NCBI GenBank assembly: GCA_964473645.1
Contig: CAYYPW010000032.1
Coordinates: 1 to 64,000 of the forward strand
Length of the DNA: 64,000 nt
Direction of reading: 5' to 3'
Source: HdN1 sp964473645
GTDB taxonomy: Bacteria > Pseudomonadota > Gammaproteobacteria > Pseudomonadales > Ketobacteraceae
Positions 24,213 to 31,974 of the stretch are shown one piece after another. The position numbers and the translations under genes were made by a program. Every line of letters starts with the position of its first letter. Within the stretch, counting starts at the first letter, position 1. The notes below the pieces were generated by a model. The model saw only the letters and a program-made list of their open reading frames with translations, was not told the DNA's origin and searched no databases.

Positions 24213-25022
24213 TCACGCGTTGCGGGCGAAGCTTGCATGTAGCACCGGCAGAATCGCGGCGAGATGGTTCATTTCCTGGGCGTCATGTATCAGCATTTCT
24301 TCTGCCTGTCGGGCGCTCAGGCGTTGGGTTTGTGCCGCTATCAGTCCCAGCCATTTGCCGAAACGGTTGTGCACACCCACAGGATTGACGTTACTGCCGC
24401 CCAGCCAGAAGCGGGAACGCATTTCGGCACCGTCTGCAACGGGCCGAATGTGATGCACCAGCCAGACGGCTTCCATGGGCAAACCGGCAACGCCGCCTCG
24501 CCCGCAAATCACGACTTCACCTCGGTCACGCAGGCGCTCTTCATCAAACCCCAGGGTTGCGGGGCGAACGAACGTGAGAAACACCCGTAAGCGCTTTGCG
24601 CCAATGTATTCGACGATATTCGAAGTTCTGCCGACGTAATATTGCAATTCGCTATGACCATCGGCCCACGCTACATCGACGTGGGCGAGGGGGTGCCACA
24701 ACTTGTAACGTTGTGCCTCACTGCCATGCCAGGAAAACCACCAATCCCACATAGCAGGCGTTACACCCGGCATCTGAGTCAAACAAGCAATGCGGGCTGC
24801 ACCGTCGGCGGTCAGCGTGTAGCCGGTTTCCAACAGGTGGTAGCCCTCGTCCTGAAGTCGGACGGCTTGCTCCACCGGCGGCAACAGCTCCCGTGCCACC
24901 ACCCCTTTGGAGAGCGCCTCGAGCACATGCGCAGGCAAAGGTGCCATCTGCGGATTGAAAAAGCGGGCGTAGGGGCTCGATTGCCTTTCTGATTCATCAA
25001 AACCGAGATGAAGTGCTGTCAT
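24213..25022 (-). CDS. DAPG/phloretin-hydrolase-like (PhlG-type) enzyme
   Basis: A 269-residue protein resembling the DAPG-hydrolase PhlG domain, enzymes that cleave C-C bonds in acylated phenols such as 2,4-diacetylphloroglucinol. Recognisable parts are MWDWWFSWHGSEAQRYKLWH, which starts the metal-site HPLAHVDVAW, then FVRPATLGFDEE and VWLVHHIRPV, ending NEMRSRFWLGG-like (EMRSRFWLGGSNVNPVGVHN). The zinc ligands of PhlG are His and Glu residues of this type. It starts the FAD-oxidase operon. Upstream are the 14-bp palindrome at 25136 and a TetR gene. Detoxification of a plant or microbial phenolic is plausible; the substrate is inferred only. Confidence 0.8.
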   Translation of the reverse strand: MTALHLGFDESERQSSPYARFFNPQMAPLPAHVLEALSKGVVARELLPPVEQAVRLQDEGYHLLETGYTLTADGAARIACLTQMPGVTPAMWDWWFSWHGSEAQRYKLWHPLAHVDVAWADGHSELQYYVGRTSNIVEYIGAKRLRVFLTFVRPATLGFDEERLRDRGEVVICGRGGVAGLPMEAVWLVHHIRPVADGAEMRSRFWLGGSNVNPVGVHNRFGKWLGLIAAQTQRLSARQAEEMLIHDAQEMNHLAAILPVLHASFARNA

Positions 25023-25301
25023 AGAGGGCCTCGTGTGTGGTGTGGTGTTGCGTGTGTGTGGGCTGCTTGAGTGAGTTGCAACTCTGGGTGCTGATGACTG
25101 CCTGGAGAACAGATTAATACATCTTAACGCATTATTGCAACGCGTTGCATTTAAAATCCCGAGGCGGCATACTCTTCATGCAATGCGCTCAGCAGGGCGC
25201 GGAGTAAGGAATGGCAGGCACGAGAATCACTATTGGGACAAGAACGACCTCGGTGTTACTGGCGTTTTCTTATGTGAAACCGTTCTAACCCAGACAAGCA
25301 A
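25023..25301. promoter_or_regulatory. Promoter region of the DAPG-hydrolase operon
   Basis: A 279-bp spacer containing the palindrome TGCAACGCGTTGCA (25136-25149), perfect over 14 bp. On the minus strand a TTGCAA-like -35 overlaps it and TATTAAT 15 bases later could be the -10. A TetR protein sitting here would block the operon; the regulator encoded at 25302 is the obvious candidate. Confidence 0.5.
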
Positions 25302-25928
25302 TCACGGGCCGGTGGTGAGGGTTGCGAACTCTGTCTGTAACGCTGGCGTGCAATGGCGACCCAGGCTGTAGGCCAGCGTCTTCTTTATTTCCATGACGAG
25401 TTCGGGTGCAGAAATGAGGGCATTTGCCCATAAGCCCAGCAGGCCGGCAATGGACAGCATAATATGGCGTGCGAGCGCTTCGAGTGGCGTGTCGGGCAAT
25501 AGTTCCTGGCGTGCCTGCGCCTGTGCCAGCAACATCAGCGTAACATGCTGGGCGCGTTCGAGATTGGCGACGCGGGCGGCAGGGTGATCCGAGGTCATGA
25601 CGCCCCAGAATATATTACGATAATATTCAATCTCAGGGGCATACAGCGCATAGGCTTCGTCCACCAGACTCAGGCTCGCATGCAAAGCCCCCGTGGCCAT
25701 TACCACCGGTAGGCGATCCCTTAGCTGTCGCAGTGGATCATCGAGCAGCGCCAGCAATACATCTGTTTTTGAACCAAACAAATTATAGGGGGTGCGGGAA
25801 CTTACCTGCGCGCGCTCTGCCAGTGTGCGCATCGATAAACCGTCGAGCCCACCCTCTTTCAACAGCTCGCGCGCGGCCATCAGAATTTTATTGCGATTAT
25901 GCGCCTTGTTGCGTTCACGATTATTCAT
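25302..25928 (-). CDS. TetR/AcrR-family regulator
   Basis: A 208-residue repressor with an N-terminal HTH: NKILMAARELLKEGGLDGLS, MRTLAERAQVSSRTPYNLFG and then SKTDVLLALLDD. The C-terminal ligand pocket is helical. It is encoded upstream of and in the same direction as the DAPG-hydrolase/FAD-oxidase operon, with 279 bp between. The operator-like palindrome in that gap suggests it represses the operon and releases on binding a phenolic ligand (inference). The start at 25928 is the first ATG; the divergent 349-bp region also holds the retron promoter. Confidence 0.85.
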   Translation of the reverse strand: MNNRERNKAHNRNKILMAARELLKEGGLDGLSMRTLAERAQVSSRTPYNLFGSKTDVLLALLDDPLRQLRDRLPVVMATGALHASLSLVDEAYALYAPEIEYYRNIFWGVMTSDHPAARVANLERAQHVTLMLLAQAQARQELLPDTPLEALARHIMLSIAGLLGLWANALISAPELVMEIKKTLAYSLGRHCTPALQTEFATLTTGP

Positions 25929-26064
25929 GTCAGAGGGTGTGTCTCTTCGAAATGGCCGAGCTATAGGTTTGTTTATGGGTGCAATTTATCATGAATCGGG
26001 CTCCCCTAAGGCACATGAAACGGTTCTGAATCGACGTAGGTTCCAGCATTGAGCGAACCCGCTT

Positions 26065-26268
26065 GACCCCTCGCAAGGTTTCCAATATATAAATAGTTCG
26101 GCCCCTGTTCCAAGCGAGACATAGCACTACAGGTGTTAAAACCGCGTGGTCGATGTCGCTTCGGGGTAACCCCGAGGGTACACGTTACTTGAGTCATTAC
26201 AGGGTATGTAAGACGCTGCGTGACACGCAGATTATTACATACAGCAGCAGTCGGGTTGGGCAGGGGTC
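26065..26268 (+). ncRNA. Candidate retron msr-msd RNA
   Basis: Retron ncRNA usually lies directly upstream of the reverse transcriptase. Here the 349-bp leader holds a long imperfect hairpin (GTATGTAA at 26204-26211 with TTACATAC at 26235-26242, inner stem CTGCGT/ACGCAG, loop GAC) that could be the msd stem. A second hairpin, TCGGGG/CCCCGA, is at 26161-26175. GACCCCT (26065-26071) pairs with AGGGGTC (26262-26268) and could be the a1/a2 stem. Ends are tentative; an alternative outer pairing AACCCG (26056) / CGGGTT (26252) competes. Confidence 0.45.
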
Positions 26269-26277
26269 GGATTTTTC

Positions 26278-27573
26278 ATGAATTATTTGCATTGGATCGC
26301 AAGCTGTCTGGCAGATGCCATCCTGACCGGATCATTCACGAAAGACGCTATTCATTACCACATCAGTGAAACACTTGCCGAACAGCCGCTTTGGATAGAC
26401 AAACTCTGTCGCTATCTTGTTAAAATGGCAAGCAAAGATCCTGCGCTGCAAAATAAAGCGATGCTTGTCCATACTATTGCCAACTTCATTCCTTTTGCGG
26501 AGTCTTGCCGACAACAAAAAATTGTCATTCGAAAAATAACTTTGCAAAAGCCCCGTCCCAGTCAAGCGCTGAACCCTGCTGTTCCCCCGCTGAAAACACA
26601 AATGGATCTGGAGCAATGGCTCGGCCTGACCAGCAATGAACTGTTGTGGATGCAAGGCCACTGGAAAAGCCATCAACACCCGGAGCGCCCCAACCATCAC
26701 TATCGCTACCGTTGGATTGAAAAATCAGATGGTAGCCAGCGCTTACTGGAAATACCCAAATACCATTTAAAACAGCTGCAAAAACGCATTCACCAACACA
26801 TTCTGAAACAGGTACAGCCACATCCATCTGCACACGGTTTCTGCCAAGGTCGCTCATGTCTGACGTATGTCAGCGATCACCTGCAACAACCGATGCTAAT
26901 CAAATTTGATCTCAAGGACTTCTTTCCCTCCGTTGATTTTCGCAAGGTCTATCGGGTATTCAGCCAATTGGGTTACGATCCCGATATTGCGCGCATGCTT
27001 ACGCATTTGACTACACACAGCACCCCTTGGTCGATTCTCGACAAAGAGGGAAACCGCATGAACATGGGGCACTATCACCAACCGCACCTGCCCCAAGGGG
27101 CACCCTCTTCGCCCTTACTGGCAAATCTTGCGGCGTACCACCTAGATAAACGATTGCAAGGACTGGCGACACACCTGGGCCTACAGTATAGCCGTTATGC
27201 TGATGACGGCGCCATGTCAGGTCCGCGACTGTCATCGGCTGCGATCGACCGATTGCATGCAACAATCGCGGCCATCGCACTGGAAGAAGGCTTTACCCTC
27301 AACACGCGCAAAACAAAGGTGCTGGGGCAAGGTCAGCAACAACGCCTCACCCATATCGTGGTCAATCAAAAGCCAAACCTGCCACGTCGAGAGTACGATC
27401 AGCTCAAAGCGATATTATTCAATTGTGCGCGCTTCGGGCACGCCAGCCAGAACAGAGAGAGGCATATTAATTTTGCCGAGCACCTGCGCGGTCGCATTAC
27501 TTACGCCGCGCAATTAAATCCCGACAAAGCAGCGAAATTATGGCACCTATATGAGCAAATCCACTGGAATTGA
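26278..27573 (+). CDS. Retron-type reverse transcriptase
   Basis: A 431-residue RT. The N-terminal extension of about 140 residues is unrelated to the catalytic core. The core has YRYRWIEKSDGSQRLLEIPK, HPSAHGF, IKFDLKDFFPSVDF (first catalytic Asp), LPQGAPSSPLLANLAAYHLD and RYADDG (YADD at 307-310). Thumb/X region: the VTG motif of classic retrons is LTH here, followed by IVVNQKPNLPRREYDQLKAI. The layout recalls the myxobacterial Mx162-type retron RTs (from memory). It follows a structured leader of about 350 bp. No effector gene follows: the next gene, DUF924, is on the other strand. It could be an RT-only retron or one that lost its partner. Confidence 0.88.
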   Translation: MNYLHWIASCLADAILTGSFTKDAIHYHISETLAEQPLWIDKLCRYLVKMASKDPALQNKAMLVHTIANFIPFAESCRQQKIVIRKITLQKPRPSQALNPAVPPLKTQMDLEQWLGLTSNELLWMQGHWKSHQHPERPNHHYRYRWIEKSDGSQRLLEIPKYHLKQLQKRIHQHILKQVQPHPSAHGFCQGRSCLTYVSDHLQQPMLIKFDLKDFFPSVDFRKVYRVFSQLGYDPDIARMLTHLTTHSTPWSILDKEGNRMNMGHYHQPHLPQGAPSSPLLANLAAYHLDKRLQGLATHLGLQYSRYADDGAMSGPRLSSAAIDRLHATIAAIALEEGFTLNTRKTKVLGQGQQQRLTHIVVNQKPNLPRREYDQLKAILFNCARFGHASQNRERHINFAEHLRGRITYAAQLNPDKAAKLWHLYEQIHWN

Positions 27574-27586
27574 TTCAACACTCTCC

Positions 27587-28165
27587 CTAAAACGAAGACC
27601 CCGGTTGTTGTAAAAACTCCAGTTCTTCCTGTGTCGATTCGCGGCCCAACAGTAAATTGCGATGTGGGTATCGTCCGAAGCGAGCAACGACTCGATAATG
27701 CTTATCTGCCCACGCATATGCGCCACTACACTCGGGATAGGTTTCCAGTCGTTTAAACAATTTCAACGAGAGCTCCTGATCAATCAATTGCTCACTGTGC
27801 TCAAACGGCAAGTAGATGAACCAGCGTTGTACCGGTAAATATTCGGCATCCCAACCTTCATTGACGGCCTTGTGCGTCAACGCGAGCGCGCGGGCATCCC
27901 CTGCAAAAGATTTGGCATGGCCACGATACAAATTTCTTGGAAACTGATCCAGCAGTATCACGAGCGCCAGCAAACCAAACGGTGTCTCGGCCCATGCATC
28001 CAATTGGCCCGCCAATGCAGCCTCAACATCTTTCAGAAATTGCTCTCGCAAAGCCGCATCAAAATCAGGGTCTTTTTTGAACCAAACCGCCCTCGTCTTG
28101 CCGAACTCAGGGGTAGCAGGCGGTGCGAACCAAAAATCGAGAATGTCCTGAGCGCGGGCGTACAT
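27587..28165 (-). CDS. DUF924-family protein
   Basis: A 192-residue soluble helical (TPR-like) protein of the DUF924 family, found widely in proteobacteria; biochemical role unknown. Typical stretches are ILDFWFAPPATPEFGKTRAV and LLALVILLDQFPRNLYRGHA, then FIYLPFEHSEQ and RVVARFGRYPHRNLLLGRES. The start at 28165 follows a strong AGGAGG; the frame to 28186 has none. It converges with the RT gene, 13 bp apart, and is not obviously part of the retron. Confidence 0.88.
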   Translation of the reverse strand: MYARAQDILDFWFAPPATPEFGKTRAVWFKKDPDFDAALREQFLKDVEAALAGQLDAWAETPFGLLALVILLDQFPRNLYRGHAKSFAGDARALALTHKAVNEGWDAEYLPVQRWFIYLPFEHSEQLIDQELSLKLFKRLETYPECSGAYAWADKHYRVVARFGRYPHRNLLLGRESTQEELEFLQQPGSSF

Positions 28166-28325
28166 ATTCAACCTCCTGTTAGACACGTTGCGTTACCACG
28201 CTGGACAGCCATCCAGCGCCAATGATATACCTTGAAAATAATACACACAGAGGCCGCGATCCGCGACAACCGACAGTGAATTCCCATACCCTTATCCGTA
28301 CCGTTACATCCCTCCTCCTACGACA

Positions 28326-28350
28326 GGCCGAAGTCACCACGACTTCGGCC
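28326..28350. promoter_or_regulatory. Perfect hairpin before small CxxC protein
   Basis: GGCCGAAGTC (28326-28335), loop ACCAC, GACTTCGGCC (28341-28350): a perfect 10-bp stem 17 bases before the ATG at 28368 and partly in its leader. No T-tract follows, so it is not a standard terminator. It may regulate translation or mRNA stability. Confidence 0.45.
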
Positions 28351-28367
28351 GCCCTGGGAGAAAACAC

Positions 28368-28634
28368 ATGGGTAAAACTCACACTCGCGCAATGCGGCGT
28401 CATCATCTTGCCCGTTTAAAAGCCAAACGTTCGGCCTATTACGGGGGTTATATCAAGGCGTTACCGCTAGAAGAGCAACAACGCCATCTCGGCATACTGG
28501 CACACACGGCCAGGCGGTGTAGTTGCCCGCTCTGTGGCAATCCGCGTAAACATTGGCATCAGGCCACCTGGCAGGAGAAGCGCCGACAGTCACTTGCATT
28601 GTCGCCATGCTATGATTTTGAGCAGGCCGTATAA
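28368..28634 (+). CDS. Small conserved CxC..CGNPRK protein
   Basis: An 88-residue basic protein starting MGKTHTRAMRRHHLARLKAK, a pattern I recall from many small proteobacterial proteins, with the motif CSCPLCGNPRKHW near residues 51-63. The cysteines (CxCxxC) suggest a metal site. Function unknown; size and charge would suit an RNA- or ribosome-associated protein, but this is a guess. A GGGAG ribosome site precedes the ATG. It is followed 36 bp later by the alpha/beta-hydrolase gene on the same strand. Confidence 0.75.
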   Translation: MGKTHTRAMRRHHLARLKAKRSAYYGGYIKALPLEEQQRHLGILAHTARRCSCPLCGNPRKHWHQATWQEKRRQSLALSPCYDFEQAV

Positions 28635-28670
28635 AAAACCATCGCAAAAACAGCTCAAAAGGAGAGGACT

Positions 28671-29741
28671 ATGAGCAACGCAGCTCAGGATTCGCGTTAC
28701 CAATATCTGACTCCTGCAGAACGCCGTCACCTACAGCGTTGGGAAATCGACGAAACTACAAAGCACACCTATTTCGTGCCCACTTATGATGGTTGGCAGC
28801 TCGCCCTCACTCACACTCCCGCCAATCGGAACACCACAAACCACAATAGCCCTAAACGCAATCTGCCGATATTGCTATGCCATGGGTTGGGTTCCAATCG
28901 AATCGCATTTGAGGTCGGCCCTCATGGCGCGTTCAGTCAGTTTCTTGCCGATCAGGGGTTTGATGTTTATGCCGCCGATCTGCGCGGCCACGGGTTAAGC
29001 CAAAAACCGGGGCATGCACCCACATTACGCTACGGTTGGGGCATGGAGGAATACGGCCAACACGATCTGCCCGCCCTCATGGACACCGTGTTGCGCTTGA
29101 GCGGCGCCCCCCGCCTGCATTTTATCGGGCATAGCATGGGTGGCATCCTGTTGTATTGTCGCGCAGCCCTGGGGGATACCCGAATACAAAGCGGTATCGC
29201 CATTGGCTCGTCACTCGATTATTGCGACACCGACACAGTGTTTCGTTTTGTCGCACCGCTGGCACCGATAGGCAAAGTGCTGCCTTCGGTGCCCATCCAT
29301 TGGCTAGCGCGCACCTCCGGCACCTTGAGTCGTGTATTGCCGCAAGCGGTTGACCCGGTGTTGGCGCATCCGGCGAATGTCGAACTCATCGATTTTCAGC
29401 GCCTCACCGCTACCGCAACCCATCCGGTGAGCGCGCAGGTGTTGCGGGATTTAGCGACTGCCATCGATGGTCGTGGCCTTCGTAGTCGCAAAGGGATACA
29501 TTTTGCAGAACGCCTGCGAGTAAACGACTATCCATTTCCGATTCTGGCGATTTCGGGCACCCAGGATCTGCAGTGTCCTCCGGAGGCGGCCAACCGCTTT
29601 GGCACCCACCAGCAAGTGTTTGGGATTTCCGCCGGACATAAAGTGGATTATGGCCACCATGATTTGATTATGGGCCGGCACGCAAACACCGAAGTGTGGC
29701 CTTGTGTTTTGGATTGGCTTAACACGCAAGACGCTACCTGA
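28671..29741 (+). CDS. Alpha/beta-hydrolase-fold protein
   Basis: A 356-residue hydrolase. The oxyanion stretch is PILLCHGLGSNRIAFEVG, the nucleophile elbow GHSMGG (Ser in GxSxG), the acid likely Asp in ISGTQDLQCPPE, and the catalytic His in VDYGHHDLIMG. The length and arrangement recall lipase/acyltransferase-like cytoplasmic hydrolases. AAAAGGAGAGGACT directly precedes the ATG, a strong ribosome site. It is followed 29 bp later by the pirin-family gene, so they are probably co-transcribed. The substrate is unknown. Confidence 0.87.
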   Translation: MSNAAQDSRYQYLTPAERRHLQRWEIDETTKHTYFVPTYDGWQLALTHTPANRNTTNHNSPKRNLPILLCHGLGSNRIAFEVGPHGAFSQFLADQGFDVYAADLRGHGLSQKPGHAPTLRYGWGMEEYGQHDLPALMDTVLRLSGAPRLHFIGHSMGGILLYCRAALGDTRIQSGIAIGSSLDYCDTDTVFRFVAPLAPIGKVLPSVPIHWLARTSGTLSRVLPQAVDPVLAHPANVELIDFQRLTATATHPVSAQVLRDLATAIDGRGLRSRKGIHFAERLRVNDYPFPILAISGTQDLQCPPEAANRFGTHQQVFGISAGHKVDYGHHDLIMGRHANTEVWPCVLDWLNTQDAT

Positions 29742-29770
29742 CGTAACCTTATCCCAACGGTGAAGACATC

Positions 29771-30700
29771 ATGACTCAACCCATCAATGATGAAGTAGCT
29801 CACGATAACGCCACTAAGGTGAAACGTTTAGAGGCGCGCACCTCCATCATCGGCAAAGACACCACCATCAGGCGTGCCCTTCCCCATCGCGAATTGCGCA
29901 TGGTGGGCGCCTGGTGTTTTCTGGATCATGCAGGCCCGGTGCAATTCCCGCCGGATAACGGTATGCATGTGGGGCCACACCCCCATATTGGCTTGCAAAC
30001 CTTTACCTGGATGATCGATGGCGAAATCATGCATCGCGATTCCTTGGGCTACCAACAAATCATTAAACCGGGGCAGGTCAACCTGATGACGGCGGGCCGT
30101 GGCATTGTTCACAGCGAAGATTCGGTAAGCCATGGCGGGCGTTTGCATGCCGCACAACTTTGGATAGCGCTACCTGATGCTGAGCGTTATCGTGGGCCCG
30201 ACTTTAAAAACTATGCTCAACTGCCTGTAATACTGCAGGACGGCTTTACAATTACATTATTGGCCGGTAGCGCCCTCGGCCACACCTCTCCGGCCCAAGT
30301 ATTCACGCCCTTGGTAGGACTGGACATCACCGCCTCTGCAGCGGCAGACACCCAACTGCCGTTGGACCCCCATTTTGAATACGCTGCGTTGGTGTTGGAG
30401 GGTTCCGTCTCGCTTGTCGACGAAACGCTGACGCCTGGCACCCTGCTCTATCTGGGCACAGGCCACACAACCCTATCGTTACAAACCAGCAAACCGGCCC
30501 GCGTTTTGCTGCTGGGTGGTGAGCCGTTTGGCGAACCCATTCTTCTGTGGTGGAACTTTGTGGCCCGCACCCAAGCCGAACTGGAACAAGCCCTCGCCGA
30601 CTGGAATAGCGGCGATCTCCGTTTTGGCAGGGTTCCTGGTGCGATCACCGCCCCGCTGCAGGCGCCTACGCTCGACAATATGAAACTAAAGGCAACCTGA
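29771..30700 (+). CDS. Pirin-family protein
   Basis: A 309-residue bicupin. The metal-binding N-terminal cupin shows GPHPHIGLQTFTWMIDGEIM and then GRGIVHSE, giving the usual three His and one Glu. The second cupin (about 180-290) ends with LLGGEPFGEPILLWWNFVAR, the typical pirin tail. Bacterial pirins include quercetinase-like dioxygenases and regulators of metabolism, and function cannot be told from sequence. It follows the alpha/beta hydrolase in the same transcript. Confidence 0.92.
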   Translation: MTQPINDEVAHDNATKVKRLEARTSIIGKDTTIRRALPHRELRMVGAWCFLDHAGPVQFPPDNGMHVGPHPHIGLQTFTWMIDGEIMHRDSLGYQQIIKPGQVNLMTAGRGIVHSEDSVSHGGRLHAAQLWIALPDAERYRGPDFKNYAQLPVILQDGFTITLLAGSALGHTSPAQVFTPLVGLDITASAAADTQLPLDPHFEYAALVLEGSVSLVDETLTPGTLLYLGTGHTTLSLQTSKPARVLLLGGEPFGEPILLWWNFVARTQAELEQALADWNSGDLRFGRVPGAITAPLQAPTLDNMKLKAT

Positions 30701-30927
30701 CCTCTTAAAGAGCCAAAGGCAGGTATGTTCAAGCGGTTGTTCTCAAACAATCGCCAGGGTTACCCCTACAAAGACCTGGACAAAAACCAATCGAAAAGTA
30801 TAAATTTCGCGCAGCGCTTTTTGGGTGAGAATCTACCCTCACCCATGCTGACTCCCTGACGACGTGACAACGACCGACCAAGGATGGAAGAAAGAGCGCA
30901 TCATTTCTTTTATTGAAGGGACTTCAC

Positions 30928-31557
30928 ATGAACAAATCTCTACTCACTCTAGCTTGCCTGAGCTGTACCCTGAGCACTCCGTCTCTGGCGGGCGATATGC
31001 GCTTTGGGGTGGGCCTAAGCTATGCAACAGGTGTCAACGACGTTGTCGACTACTATGAAGAGAACCTCGAACGCGAAGGCTACGAAGTCGACGCCTCAGC
31101 GTTTCCACTGGGGATTTCACACACTGGGCATTACCAGTTCGACGGCGGTATGCGTCTGGGTTATGGTGTTGGTCCTGGCTTTGTCATTAGCGGCGACATC
31201 GATCATGTAGAACTGCCGCTGCAAGCGAGTATCGGCTACACCTTTGCACCGTCTGCCAACACGTCACCCTATATTTTCGCTGGCCCTACCGTACATTTTC
31301 TTAACGGTGATCATGTGAACACCAACGCTGCTACGGGCGCTATTGTCGGTGTGGGCATCGAATTTGCTCGCAACAGCTCAGTGAGCTATGTACTTGAGAT
31401 CGCCAAAGACACGACGGAAGTCGATTTTGAGCGGGAAACCTACGGGTACTACAGCTACTATGCCAACGGGTATTACTATTCCAATGGCTACGTCACCAGT
31501 AAAAAACAGTCTATTGAAACCTACGATACGGTGGTATCTTTCCGCGTGCTGTTTTAA
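30928..31557 (+). CDS. Small outer-membrane beta-barrel protein
   Basis: A 209-residue secreted barrel of OmpA/OmpW-like size. The signal peptide MNKSLLTLACLSCTLSTPSLA is cut before GDMRFGVGLS. Alternating strands follow (FDGGMRLGYGVGPGFVISGD, LQASIGYTFAPS, SPYIFAGPTVHF). The C-terminal strand ends VVSFRVLF with terminal Phe. A tyrosine-rich loop GYYSYYANGYYYSNGY is unusual and probably surface-exposed. The start follows AAGGGA; an upstream TTG would not give a better signal. It is followed 26 bp later by the PpnP gene. Confidence 0.78.
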   Translation: MNKSLLTLACLSCTLSTPSLAGDMRFGVGLSYATGVNDVVDYYEENLEREGYEVDASAFPLGISHTGHYQFDGGMRLGYGVGPGFVISGDIDHVELPLQASIGYTFAPSANTSPYIFAGPTVHFLNGDHVNTNAATGAIVGVGIEFARNSSVSYVLEIAKDTTEVDFERETYGYYSYYANGYYYSNGYVTSKKQSIETYDTVVSFRVLF

Positions 31558-31583
31558 GCCCGACCCCTTAAGAGAGATGCATC

Positions 31584-31895
31584 ATGAGTCAATTCGATAA
31601 CGTATCTGTGGTAAAGAAAGGCAACGTCTATTTTGATGGCAAATGCGTGAGTCACACTGTGATTCTGGCCGACGGAACCCGCAAGTCCGTGGGTGTGATC
31701 CTGCCGTCCACGCTGTTGTTCAACACCGGCGCCCCTGAAATCATGGAACTGATCGAAGGCAAATGCCGCGTACGCCTGAAAGGTGAAGAAAACTGGAAGA
31801 CTTACGAAGGCGGCCAATCCTTCAACGTACCGGGTGATTCTGCTTTTGATATCGAGACGCTGGAAACGCTGCACTACGTTTGCCACTTCGGTTGA
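31584..31895 (+). CDS. ppnP: Pyrimidine/purine nucleoside phosphorylase PpnP
   Basis: A 103-residue cupin of the PpnP (YaiE/DUF1255) family that phosphorolyses several nucleosides to base plus ribose-1-phosphate. The sequence is close to E. coli PpnP: SVVKKGNVYFDGKCVSHTVI, then GVILPSTLLFNTGAPEIMEL and YEGGQSFNVPGDSAFDIE, ending LHYVCHFG. Full length and intact. Confidence 0.93.
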   Translation: MSQFDNVSVVKKGNVYFDGKCVSHTVILADGTRKSVGVILPSTLLFNTGAPEIMELIEGKCRVRLKGEENWKTYEGGQSFNVPGDSAFDIETLETLHYVCHFG

Positions 31896-31974
31896 GCAGT
31901 ATGTTGGGTTGCCAGCACCCTGGTGGATGGCAGCCCAATCCGGTGCTGACCTTGGGGGTGCCTGAACATCGCGC

